NCBI GenBank assembly: GCA_019188255.1
Contig: JAETXT010000009.1
Location: forward strand, 3,844,001 to 3,908,000
Length of the DNA: 64,000 nucleotides
DNA from: Verticillium longisporum
Lineage: Eukaryota; Ascomycota; Sordariomycetes; Glomerellales; Plectosphaerellaceae
Direction: 5' to 3'
Shown: positions 1 through 11,125 of the stretch, piece by piece
How positions within the stretch are numbered: position 1 is the first letter of the stretch
How the letters are laid out: each line of letters starts with the position of its first letter
Position numbers and translations under genes: made by a program
Notes under the pieces: generated by a model
Told to the model about the DNA's origin: nothing
Seen by the model: only the letters and a program-made list of their open reading frames with translations
Databases searched by the model: none

Positions 1-35
1 CGCTAAGCTATACCTCTCTGCCCTGCCCGGTTTTA
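1..35 (-). repeat. Truncated end of an LTR, inverted copy
   Basis: The reverse complement of bases 1-32 is identical over 32 bases to 33,961-33,992, the start of the 5' LTR of the element at 33,958-41,622. The match continues to base 35, where the LTR should begin with TG and here reads TA, as RIP would produce. The rest of this copy lies outside the window to the left. The adjoining bases do not match the interior next to the other 3' LTR, so this is more likely a 5' LTR or a solo LTR of another copy in opposite orientation. Confidence 0.75.
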
Positions 36-3000
36 TTATTAATAATATAAGAGTATTATAATAATATTAGCTAACTAATATCGTCTATCTTAAGCTCTAG
101 AACTATATTAGTATTTAATAGTATAATAATTCTATTAAGGTCTAAAATATTAATCTTTCCTATTAGAGCTAAATAGATTTCGTAATTAGGGGTTTTAGAT
201 ACTATTTCGAGATAGTTCTAAGGTTTAATAGGTGCCTTAGTATAGGTAAATAGTATAGCATTATACTTATCTATTAAACTGAATAGAGCATTCTTAGCTA
301 CTAATGCTACTAATAGATCTAATAGTAAAATCTCTAGAAGATACTTATTAGCTTATAGCTAGATATCTCTTATAGCCTTAAATACGATATTCATTATCGG
401 CCTCGACTCGATCCTTCTTTTAAGAGGGGAATATTCTTAAGATTCAATTACCTTAGATCGTTAAATCTCTCTAATATCTATCTATTAACCTCTAAAACCT
501 ATAAGATCTAAGTCGAGAACTATTAAGGGCAATAGCTAAGGTTCGCCTTTATAGGAGTCTTCTATCGGAGTATTAGAGATATCCTTAAAAGAGTATTGCT
601 ATTAAGTAACCTTATATCGATTACCGTCTTATTATATAAGTGGACCTATAAGTGGACCTTCTTCTACTAGTAATAACGAAGTATGCATTATACTACTAGC
701 CTCTAACCTTTAGAAGAATATAAAGAAAATAGATCTCCGAATAAATAAAACTATATCTATATCCCTATAGTATCGTATAACGTATAGCTAGAGTTAACGT
801 CGGCTAAGCTTAAAGGGATTACTATACTATACTAATCGGAGATAGAGTAACGACTCTACTATCTATACTTTATATTCGTACTAGCATGCATCCTAGCTCG
901 AGAAACTATAGTATAGTGTAGTTTTAATTGTGAAGGTGAGTTCCGAGAAGCTAACTAACTTCTTTATAACCTTAGCGCAAGCCTTAAGATAGTTAACGTC
1001 GTAGAAGAACGTAAAGAGCGAGGGAACTAGACGGTCTAATCTTAATAAATTAACCTATATTTAATTATAGTCCTATAAGGTAAAGTCGCTAAAGATAAGA
1101 CTACCTATAACCTTTCTTTAGAGTTATCGTATATCTACTATTGAAATGCGCGGATATCTTAATTCTATTGCCTTAACGGTTCTAGAATTAATACTTCTTA
1201 ACTTATCGTCGTATCCTAATAATATAAAAATCTAAATCTCTCTTATATAATTAAGGTAATGAATAATCTCCTTAATTTAATTAGCGAATATTATTCTATA
1301 GAATTTAGTACCTTACCTACTTTATCGCATTTAATACTTAAGACCTTATTTATTATACTTAATCTTATATCTTTCTATAGTCCGGGTATATCGAATAGCG
1401 CCTTAAATTTAGTCGCTATTCTAGTATTATTATCTAGTTACTTTAAGTATCTTCTTCTATAGTTAGTAAGACGAGAACTCTTATAGTTAATAGAGTTAAC
1501 GTCCCTAACCTCTCGATAGTATATAATCTTTATATAAATCTCCCTATCTAATCGTTTCTTTTTATTTAAATATTCTTTAATTAGCTCCTGCCTTAAATCA
1601 ATACTTATACCTTTTATCTTATTAGTTCGTAATAATACTAAGCTAGAGATCTAAGTATATACCTTTATAAAATAAATCAACCGTCTACTAGGTATCTTCC
1701 TAGGGCAGGAACTCTCTTATAGCTTAAATGCGATATCGACTATGAAAATACCTTAGTCGGAATTCTTTAGGAAAGCTAAGCTCTAATAGAGTAGTATCTA
1801 TACCTAATTGACGAAACTAAGTAGAGGTCCGACCTAGGGCAGTAGGAGCTAAATATAGAGTTTCTCGATCTACCTTAATAGCTATAAAAGCCTAAGGCTT
1901 ATTATATTAGTATCTATTATTAGTAAAGATTTACTTTAATCTTTTAATATTTTCTCGACTAGTCTCGTACCTTAAGGTATCTATATCGTAAATCGAATTA
2001 CTCTATTAGAAATCCAAGTAGTATAGTCTAATACGGGCCGTTTTAGCGTAGTAGTTACGTATTTCTAGCTCTAAATCTTTATATATAATATAATAATATA
2101 TTTTTTGAAAAGTCCTTACTATTTATCCTCTAGTTATAAGTTCTTAATCTATATCTTAGCTTTATATAAACTTATATCTTAGCTTTATAAAAAAGGTCTA
2201 TAATTTACTTAAAAGATATTAGACTATAAAGATTAACTTTATATTATCTTTTACGGTTTTTATATAGTCGACTTACTTACCTGAATTATTATAGTATACC
2301 TTAGTAAGCGAAATATATAGATAGAAATTCCTTTCTTAATCGATAGCCCCCTTCTAGCTAAAAGTATCCTACGAACTAGCGGTCTACTTAGCAAGCTGCC
2401 TATAAGCCTAGAGATACTAGGAGAGAATAAGCTACGGAAGAGAAAGGCGTAGAGGGGAGACCCTAAAACTCCTATAGAAGAAGAGACCTTGCCTAGTCGT
2501 TAGGCGGGACTTAGCAATTCCGACGTCTTCTTCTAGTCGCCTTAGGAGGTTTACGAGAGGGAATTCGACTTAAAAGACCTAGGCGGTAATCTAACGGTTT
2601 CTTTACGATATACTAATATTAAGGAGTTTGCTGCGAAAGAGGTAGATTAAGTTCTAGCCTAGTATAGGAGGATTAGGTATAGGAATATTATAACCTTCTT
2701 TAAAGCTTATATTATAGATACTATATTATACTAAGTATATTAAGTTAGAATTTTTAGACTATATTAAAGCTATAAAGAAGATTAAAGAGATTTCTAAGGT
2801 AGGACTAACTAGATCTCGTTTATTAGTAACTAATAAATCATAGTACCTATTTATAATAAATAGAGATATACGCTCTCTATTAAATATCGTAGACTTTATA
2901 CGTATTATAGTATTTCTATATAACTACTTAATATTTTAATATATCTTATCTTATATAATATCGTCCTTGATATTATATTTAGAAGAAATAACTAGTAAAG

Positions 3001-3290
3001 TCTTTTTCAATTTCTTAAATATATACTATAGTATCGTTTATACGTCTCTTCTACTTCTTAAAGTATTAATCTTTCTTCTTATAAACCTATATATTATAAA
3101 TATCTTAGCTATCGCAACTTATAGGTACCTTATTCCTAGGCTATTTAGTAGGGCTAGAGCAAGGCATTATTATATAAAGCTAACTTTCAAAAGTATATAA
3201 AAGTATAGTACTTCTAAGGACCCGCTACGAATAAGAGGAACGGTTATACCGAGCTGAACTATATACGGGCTATAGTTAGGAGATAGGGAC
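36..3290. other. RIP-mutated AT-rich repeat block, family not recognised
   Basis: Very AT-rich sequence in which CA and TG dinucleotides are almost missing while CG remains. This is the signature of repeat-induced point mutation in filamentous ascomycetes. A coding-like plus-strand frame (phase of base 2,438) can be followed from about 2,400 to 2,960 if TAG and TAA are read through; it contains the readable stretch EFDLKDLGGNLTVSLRYTN near 2,566-2,622. I do not recognise the family. Short open frames such as 1,259-1,462 and 2,967-3,200 are AT-rich chance frames. The block ends where ordinary composition starts, near 3,290-3,300. Confidence 0.7.
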
Positions 3291-3299
3291 TTTCTCGAA

Positions 3300-4184
3300 T
3301 ATTACACCCTCCTCCTTTTACTATGTACTAGAGTGCTAGCCGGCGTACTTAACTCTATTGAAACTATGCGATTTGAGATAGCATCCGCGATCGGTCTAGC
3401 TATAATAGGTATTACGTTCGAAGCGTTGAAATCGAGATCGGTGATTATTGTGATTTTATGTACGCCATTGATAGTCTTATAATTGGAGGCCAATTTAGTG
3501 GCTCCTTTATATGAAAGCTATAACTAATACAAAGTTTCCCAGTCTCCTCCACGCTATGGACTCGGAACAAGTACAAGCAGGGAATCGGAGCTTGGATGGA
3601 ATAGGGACGTCTAGGAATAATAGCGTGCAACATTATCTCCGTGGGCTCATTCTCTCGTCAGGTGATACAACGAGCCATAGGGACCCCATCGCCATCTCTG
3701 ATCAACCGAATACGCTAGTTCAGTAATTCTTAGAGCTCTATTAGGAACTATCAGCCAAGGCATGAAATGTAAGCAGCAAGGTATGTTAGAGACTGTAAAG
3801 GGGAGCCGAAGAGCGACTTTTCAGGGCTATAAAAAGCCTCAAGGTAGGCTGAGCCTCGGAGAAGTCAAATGCCACGAGAGTTCCACTATAACTCGCATCG
3901 AGAATCAATGTTTTGCTTCCGATCTCCGCAACAACTTCGTTCTGGAGGGGTGTATGTTCTTCACTGTTTATGAAGCTGGTATCAATAATGCAGACATCAA
4001 TCGATTTAGAACTCGCATCGCGAGCAGCATAACTTCGAACGCCGGCAACCGGCTCCGCTCCCGCGAGGGAGGTCATTTATATATTCATAAGGTCAAATGT
4101 AGAGAAGTTTTAGAGGATTGGAAATGGAATGCAGGATTCTAGAAGAAGGGAGGTCGGCGAAGTAGCTAATCTATATATATATAA
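3300..4184. other. Normal-composition island without a convincing gene
   Basis: Composition returns to roughly balanced GC and CA/TG are common, so this DNA escaped RIP and is probably low copy. Short frames exist on both strands (3,762-4,142 plus; 3,786-4,076 and 3,302-3,493 minus) but overlap each other and show no motif I recognise. Near the left border the minus strand has a purine-rich run followed by TGTAAT, which could be the polypurine tract and start of a 3' LTR, but I cannot find a partner. It was probably contiguous with 7,246-9,358 before the insertion at 4,195-7,235. Confidence 0.5.
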
Positions 4185-4194
4185 AGCAGCGCTA

Positions 4195-7100
4195 CCGTTA
4201 ATTCAAACAATTCAAATATCGGGAGTAGAATTAACTATTTAATATATTTCGGACTATAGATTTAACTATTTAAATTAATTAATTGGATTTAATACGGTTT
4301 AAATCAGTAAATGAAGCTATCGCTAATTATACGACTTACTAGAATAATTAACGTTTATAATATTAAATACTTAAGCCCTCCTAGTATAATAGCGCTACTA
4401 TAAAGCTAATTTCTAAGGTACTAGACCTCTTCTAGTATATCTAAAGCTATTATAAGCCTCTACGATATTAGTATAAGTTTATAAGGCTAAACGCCCTCTT
4501 ATAGTTAGTAGCTATTACTAGGATAGTAAGGATATTAAGGGCTAGGCGGCTAATTATAGGGAACGCCTCCTCTTAACTTATCTATTAATTAATAGGGTCC
4601 TTAACGTTAATAGTCTACGTTAGGTCGAGGTAGAGGTATTAATCGAGTTCAGAGTCTATTAGAATTGCCCTCTAACGATAACTATATATCTAGTCGTTAA
4701 ATAGCGTTAAGTTAATAGCTTATTATAATGCCCGTATTTCGTTAAAGCCTATAGCTATTAATAATATATCCTATTATAATAGTAATTAACCCTAGCGATA
4801 CTATCGCTCCTAATAGATATATAAGCTAATATAAGATTCGTAAAGCTATATTAATTGCTCTAACGTTATCTATTACGCCTCTAGCTATCGTATTCCTAGC
4901 CTAGGGTAGAGGATAATAGCTATTATATATAATAGAGACTCTACTAGCTTAGTATAGTATTAATTAAGCTTCTTCTATATATTTATAATAGAGAGACGGA
5001 AGTATTATCGTAAATCTTCGGAGAGTACCTCGAGGCGATAAGAGGGCATTATAGAATATTCGCTCTATATATATATAGGGAGGGAATAGATTAATAAGGG
5101 CGTAAAGGAGCTTTACGTATAAGGTTAACGACTTCTCCGACGAGTTATAGATACTCGGGGAGAATCTCTAGTACTAGAGAAATCGTTAAAGAACGACTTC
5201 TACTATTCTATTTATTCTAAGATATATTCTATATCTACGAGTATCTCCTAGAGCGCTCTATAACTTCTATTCTTAGCCTATCCCTATATATATATTATTT
5301 ATTAATATAATAGCTTAAGAGCCTCGTAGAGTTCTATAAAGAGGCGCTAATCCTTAAAGGTTAGAACGTCGTCTTCTAGTATATATTTATAGGGGTTAGG
5401 TTTAGAGAGATTCTTCTAGAGGAAGCTTTAGATATCGCTATATTTCTTAAGAGCTTAATCGAGTATTAAGAACGTTAAATTCTATTATATTTTATTATTA
5501 AAGATAAGCTAGAACTTAAAGTTAAATTATTAATAGATTTAGAAGTTATTATTAGCTTCTTAAGCTTCCTTAGCGATAGCTTAGAAGTATTTACTATATT
5601 ATAATAAAGAACGAACCTATTTAATGATATTATAAAGCTTATTAATAAATCCCCTCTTCCTCTAGTAACGAAGAGAGTCTTAAGAGTCGCTTAATAGCTC
5701 TAGGGCTTATACTTCTTATTTAAAGACTTTATTATCCTCTCTATATAAGAAAGCCCTTTTAATAAGGTTTAGGATATAGCTATAGTATTATATTTATCGT
5801 TCTAATATATTATTAATTATTATAGATAGAATTAGCTACTAGAATAGCTCTTAATTATAAGAATCGTTAATCTATATATTATCTAAGATTAAGATATTAA
5901 TATAATCTAAGATATCCTATTCCTTAATAATAGATATAATAAAGGCTATAGTATTCCAGCCTATATAGCTTCTATACTATTATCGGAGAATAAGAAGATA
6001 CTATTATTAAATGCTATTATAGTTTATATAGTAATAGGAAATAGCTAGTATTACTAAGCTATTCAGCGAGGTCTAGTAGTTAAATATTAAGTAGATCTAA
6101 GACTTCGAAGCTATTAATAATATTATATTTATTTCTTCTTTATAATAAAAACCCTAGAGAGATACTATTAGAGAGAGGTTCATCTTTAAGGTATTATTAG
6201 GATAATATAAGGATTTAATTATATAAAGAGCTAATTAAAGTATAAGCTATTAAATATATTAAAGGGTTAGTTTATTATTATAATAAATATAAGAGTAAGC
6301 TCTTTTATTTAATCTATCGATAATTTATATATTATAGTATACTATAGTATTAATTCTAAAGTACTTAAAGAGTCTTCCTCTATCTATTTACTTAAGGATT
6401 CGAATACTCTATATTTCTTCTATAGATAAGTTATTATAGAGGTTATTAAAGTAGCCTTAAAGAGCTAAACATTATAAGTTTCGTTATATCGTTAATAGAG
6501 CTAGAAGCTTAGCCTAATCGTATCTCCTTCGAGGATCTCTATAATAAAGAGCCTATAAGTATATATCTAGCTTCTACGATCCTTTACTCCTTTATATATA
6601 ATATATAATATAAGGGTAAAATGATAGCGACGTTAGGTCGTAATAGGGAAGGGGTAGGAATCTATTACGTTATTTAATTATAAAGTCTCTAATAATTATA
6701 ATAATATTATTAGAATTAGAGTCGAATTGAAGATCGTAAGGGATATATTAAGGGTTCTTAAAATTAACGGGTTAATATTCGGAAGGTAGAGGTTATAGGG
6801 TAGCTATAGGAGGGATTTAAGTAATATTGCGAATAGAGGGCTAGAGGGTTTAGAACTATATTATATATCTACGTAATATTTTAGAGGGTAGGATTAATTA
6901 ACTACGAAGCCCTCTTAATATCGCTATTAGAGCGCTCTTAATATAATAAGATTATATAATCTAGTAGTATAATATCTAGCATTTATAGTAAAAGGCGTAG
7001 GTTCGAATCCTACCCTAGTTACTATTATACGCGAACTTAAAGCTTAAGTTAGTATATAACTCCTTTTTTTAGTTATATAATATACTGGAATATAGAAATC

Positions 7101-7235
7101 CCGAGATTTATATATAATTTAATAGTATTTAAATAGTTAATTAATTCTATATAGGGTTATTTAACTATTTGAATCGTGAAATTAGAGTAACTTAATTAGT
7201 TATTTAACTATTTGAATTAATAGAATTGAATTGAC
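4195..7235. mobile_element. RIP-mutated DNA element with 10-bp target duplication and imperfect TIRs
   Basis: The 10-base sequence AGCAGCGCTA occurs directly at 4,185-4,194 and again at 7,236-7,245, flanking a 3.04 kb AT-rich, CA/TG-depleted segment set in normal DNA on both sides. The ends are imperfect inverted repeats: GTTAATTCAA at 4,197 against GTCAATTCAA read on the minus strand from 7,235, followed after a small gap by AATTCAAATA in both. The subterminal motif TTAACTATTTGAAT occurs twice near the right end, with related TTAACTATTTAAAT near the left. A 9-10 bp duplication with TIRs best fits Mutator-like (MULE/Hop-type) DNA transposons by family knowledge. I could not read a transposase, so the class is inferred; a hAT (8 bp) or a non-autonomous element is possible. 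Confidence 0.55.
6954..7022 (+). other. tRNA-like remnant with intact B box
   Basis: Inside the RIP-mutated element lies an intact TPsiC arm: GTAGG, loop TTCGAAT, CCTAC (about 6,997-7,013), containing the pol III B-box consensus GGTTCGAATCC. Upstream, TAGTATAAT (from about 6,964) resembles the D-arm/A-box start of a fungal tRNA. The seven bases before it, AATCTAG, nearly pair with the bases after the T arm (CTAGTT). I cannot fold a proper anticodon arm, so this is not called as a functional tRNA. It may be a decayed tRNA gene or the head of a SINE-like element. Confidence 0.35.
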
Positions 7236-7245
7236 AGCAGCGCTA

Positions 7246-7988
7246 GTACAAAGATCAATAACGACATGCACGGTCTAAAGAGGAGTGAGGGTGATGTCTC
7301 AGTATTCGTATTTCAGCTCCCACATCCAGGTTGCGTTCAACGGAGCAGGCACGTAGGTCGTCGCGACTAGGACCAAGGAAGAAAGTGATTGTTTGTCAAG
7401 AGGAAGAGACTTGTGAACACGGCTATATAATTTTCCCTGCGTAACATAATTTTCAAATCTAGACGTGACGTAATGGTGATTATAATACTATACATAGATT
7501 TGGAGTTAATAGAGCTAAAGCTACCCCTAAGAGAGAATTTGGTTTCTACTTCGAGGAACTCTTCGTCGTTTGGGCACGGGCCAGAGGTACTTTGCAGTAC
7601 ATCCTGCGTGATGCGTGCATGCCCCACTGGGAGGTCACTCAAAGTAGTCAGCAAATAGAACAGTGCATGATAAAAATACGCTACTTTTGCCTCGCGTCGG
7701 GTACTTTTCGAGAACTGAGATTGTCGGGTACACGTGACCCAGCGCGAAACTGTAATGAGACGCACACCATGTATAGAAATCGTCGCTTCATCGACAGCAG
7801 CAAAGGGAATAAGTCATTTTCACGTCCTCTAGAGAACCGTTGAACTATCCAAGAACCCCAGCACAGTACCAAGAGAGCGACCCAGGGTCACAACTCTTCC
7901 TGATTAGCGCAGCCTATCGCAGCCGTTGTTGGCGATACTGCCGATTCCCCACGAATAGCCTCTCGACATGTCTGTCCATGCGACACGG
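7246..7988. other. Island sequence, no gene assigned
   Basis: Normal base composition between the 4.2-7.2 kb insertion and the uncharacterised minus-strand gene. A 132-codon minus-strand frame (7,765 to 7,367) overlaps plus-strand frames of similar length. None shows a recognisable motif, signal peptide or domain. The minus-strand frame could be a distal exon of the gene annotated at 7,989-9,142, but no splice signals were convincing. Confidence 0.3.
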
Positions 7989-9142
7989 TCAGCAGTTGCC
8001 TCGAGAGGAACGGGTGGGTCTATCATCCAACCTAAACGAATTTTCCGCGGTTGCCCACGCATCGAGCGTTTCATTAAAGCGCTGCCGCTCACGCAGCTCC
8101 TCCGTACTGCCCATAAATAGCCCTCGACGCGCCCAGCGCCTCGCCGACGTCTCACCTAGTACGTAACGAACGCCACCATCTCGGGGGGGCCAGAGCTCGC
8201 GGAATGATGTCTCTAGGAACCTCAACGCTACGCCGACAAAGGCGATCGACATGCCGCCCAGGTGGCCGAACCAGACCTCGACTTGATGATGTACTGCGAC
8301 TACGCCCCACATCGGAACGTCAGCGCGGCGATATGGAGCAAGCCCGGCTTCTTATTCATATACCGCGGCCAGCGCCCGCCATCCATCGTGCCCCTCGCCC
8401 CCCCATATCAAGCACCTCTGGAGAGATCAATGGCCATCTACCCTTCTCGATGCTCTCGCCGATACAGCGCCGCGCCCTCCAAGAGAGCCATGTCCCTGGT
8501 CGCCTCGTGCCCGGAAGCGCGCATCCAGGTTGGCTATAGAAACCTCCGGGATCCTTGCGTAGCCACAGAGGATGCCTGGGAACACACCTAGCACGAAGCT
8601 ACGGAGCACGGGCGTGTACGAGCGCATCTCCTTTAGGAAGAACCTCATCACCTGGAAGATGGGCTGCAACAGGTTGAAAAAGTCGCGGCGGTCCCGCGTC
8701 AGCCGAGCCACTCTGACTGTCACCACCTGCTCCATCCTGAACGCCAACTGCTCTTCTTCCATGGCCACCTCGACCGTGCTGGGTGCTCCGGCGTTTACCC
8801 GCCTCGCAGTGCTGCCAGCAATCGTTGCTGCTTCGCGTGCTGCCTCCCTGGGCGGCAGACAGAGTGCCGCCGTCGCAAAGGCCTGGGTCGCTTGGATACT
8901 CGGGTCAGGACGTTTTGTAGAGGTGAAGTCACGCCGGCTTCGTCTCTTCGTGAGTCGCCTGACCGCCGCTCCCCAATCTGGCACTGGACGCGATCGCGCG
9001 CGATATCTGTTCGATCCTGGCCGTATTGTATTTCTTCTCCAGCTCCTCTCTTAGCGCTCGGATCGCCGCGTCGACACTTCCGCTTGTTGACTGTCGGCTC
9101 CGCCATCGTGGGCGTCGTCTTCGTCGCTGCTGTCGTCATCAT
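7989..9142 (-). pseudogene. Uncharacterised minus-strand gene, possibly broken
   Basis: Three minus-strand segments look coding: 9,142 to 8,795 (basic, hydrophilic N-terminal part starting MMTTAATKTTPTM), 8,984 to 8,427 and 8,312 to 7,989. The last two share one frame and are separated by about 115 bases holding stop codons, so an intron or a lesion is needed to join them. The first is in another frame. The middle segment contains a run of charged residues and then a hydrophobic patch (FVLGVFPGILCGYA). The last has well-spaced charged and aromatic residues (LRFLETSFRELWPPRDGG) and ends RSSRGNC. I do not recognise a family. The start and the exon structure are uncertain, and chance frames in GC-rich DNA remain possible. 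Confidence 0.35.
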
Positions 9143-9358
9143 TGTCCTCGTAGTCGGCTCGAAATCAATTCTCGCGCGCTAGCTACTGCAGCGGGCCATC
9201 TGCGTCGATCTAGATGTTGGCTTCATGATCGAATATGTAGAAAGCCGGTTGATTCCCGTGAACTCATCCTACCCGTAACTGTGGTCCCAGAGTGTTATCC
9301 AATTATTCCTCGGGTTGGGCCTGGATCGTAGTCCGCTTATCGCACAGCACGTCCTTAG

Positions 9359-9525
9359 TGGGGAATTGGGCTGCCGGGAAATGCACCTATAGGAGGTATG
9401 CATTTAGTAGGGACTTATAGATATAAAGATCTAGGAATTACTTATTTTAACTATATACTATTCTTAGCTAATATATCTATATATAAACCCCTATTCTATA
9501 TGCAATTCTATTAATTCTCATTTCT
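9359..9525 (+). repeat. 5' LTR of the Ty3/gypsy element
   Basis: Starts TGGGGAATT and matches 21,052-21,217 along its full length. The first 40 or so bases keep CA and TG (for example GGGAAATGCACC), while the remainder is strongly changed C-to-T and G-to-A relative to the 3' copy. So the RIP boundary falls inside this LTR. The end is set by the last base shared with the 3' LTR and by the target duplication. Confidence 0.9.
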
Positions 9526-10672
9526 AGTAACTATAGTAGGGCTCTAATTAGTTCCAACCTAGTCTCTTATTTAAGGATATCTATTATTTACGTACTATTT
9601 ACTCTAAGAAGTTAGAAGCGTATCTATTATAGTATTATTAATTAATCTTATTAAATATATTATAATGCGCCCTTAAATACCTATAATACTAGATAATTAA
9701 GGGTTAATAACGATATTATTATCCCTATATACTTAATATATTACTAGAGATATATATTCCTTATCCCTATTCGACTCGAATCGATATATAAGACTATAGG
9801 ACCCCTATTAATAGGATTTCATTATAGGATTCGTACTAGAGATATTATTATTAACCCTAATAGCCCTATTAGACCTAGCTAGTAGTATAGGCCTTAATTA
9901 TTAATTATATATATAGGACTAGTTTAATAAGTAAGAGTAAATAGATCTAGGTATAGTAGTAGGACTAACTAGTCTCTCGTATCTAGAAGCAGGTACCTCT
10001 TAGTAATTGGACCGATAAAGTAGCTAGTAAAGTATCTTATAGACTAAACCTTCCTCCTCTCATCCCTTAACCTTAACTTCCTTAATACCTAGCTAGTTTA
10101 TACCTACTTAGTCTATTAGTTCTTAGGCTCCGATAAGACTAAGTTCTAGGGGATCTCCTACTTCTAAGCTATCTATCTATCCTATATCTATACTTTTCTT
10201 ATTATTAATTATATTAAAGTCTAATTATAGAGGTCTAGAGCTATTATATCTATAAAGCTAAGGTTAGAATAATAATAGTATTACTTCTATTAAGGTATTA
10301 TTATTATAACCCTATCCCCTTATATTAATATCCTCTCCTTTAGTACTTTTAGTCGCTAGCTATCTAGAATTAACTATTCTCTCCTATTAAGAGAGCATTC
10401 CTTACTATTAAGAACTAACTATCTATTATTAAGAGATAATTCCCCTCTATTAAGGTTCGAGTCTAGACTATTAAGAAGCCCTTAACCCTTTAAAGTTTAT
10501 TACTTTAAGGTTTACTAATTATCCTAAACCTAACCTACTATAATAACCGATCTCTAGTATTATAACTATAGTAGGACTTCCTACTTTCGCTAATTATAGT
10601 ATATTCGATAGTAAATAATTAATAGCTAGGTAGATTAGTTAGCTAAGGTATAAATTCAACTATATAGGATAG

Positions 10673-11125
10673 ACTCCCTTTAACCCTTAGTAATACCTCT
10701 CTATAATAGATCGACTATATAATAGGCTTATAGCTATATTCCTAGACTCTTATACTATTATTAGAAACGCCCTAGACTATCCTAACCCTAGACCTATAGA
10801 AGCTCTCTTTATAGAAACCTTATTAAAAGAGCGATTTCTAGCTATTATAGCTAAGATAGTTAACGATGAACCTACTATCTTAGAATAATATCTAGGAGAG
10901 GCCCTTAATAGATATTACCTTAGAGCTTAAGCTTTTCTAAAATATACTAGAGGCTATACCTCGGGAGACCCTAGATCTATATCTCTATCTATCCTAGAGC
11001 GTAATTACTTAGCCTAGGTTATATATTAATTTATATAGGGAATATAGGACCTAGAACTCCGCTAGGAGTTAATCGAAGAATTAGCTATATAAGTAGAATG
11101 TTTATAGGATGCTTATACGCTTATT
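10673..11125 (+). pseudogene. Degenerate gag-like region
   Basis: In the phase of base 10,673, reading through TAG and TAA, a continuous protein-like sequence is visible with alternating charged and hydrophobic residues, for example IFLDSYTIIRNALDYPNP. It occupies the expected gag position, downstream of the 5' LTR and upstream of reverse transcriptase, and lies in a different phase from pol, as is common where gag and pol are joined by frameshifting. No zinc knuckle could be read. The call rests on position and on frame openness, not on a diagnostic motif. Confidence 0.5.

Noticed and set aside
3300..3325. Possible polypurine tract followed by TGTAAT on the minus strand, suggesting another LTR
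   Set aside because: No matching second LTR or target duplication could be found in the window, and the side expected to be element interior is not RIP-mutated.
9526..9560. Primer-binding site of the 9.4-kb Ty3/gypsy element
   Set aside because: TAGTAGGG or TAGGGCTC could be a RIP-altered TGG start, but the implied tRNA end lacks correct T-arm and acceptor geometry.
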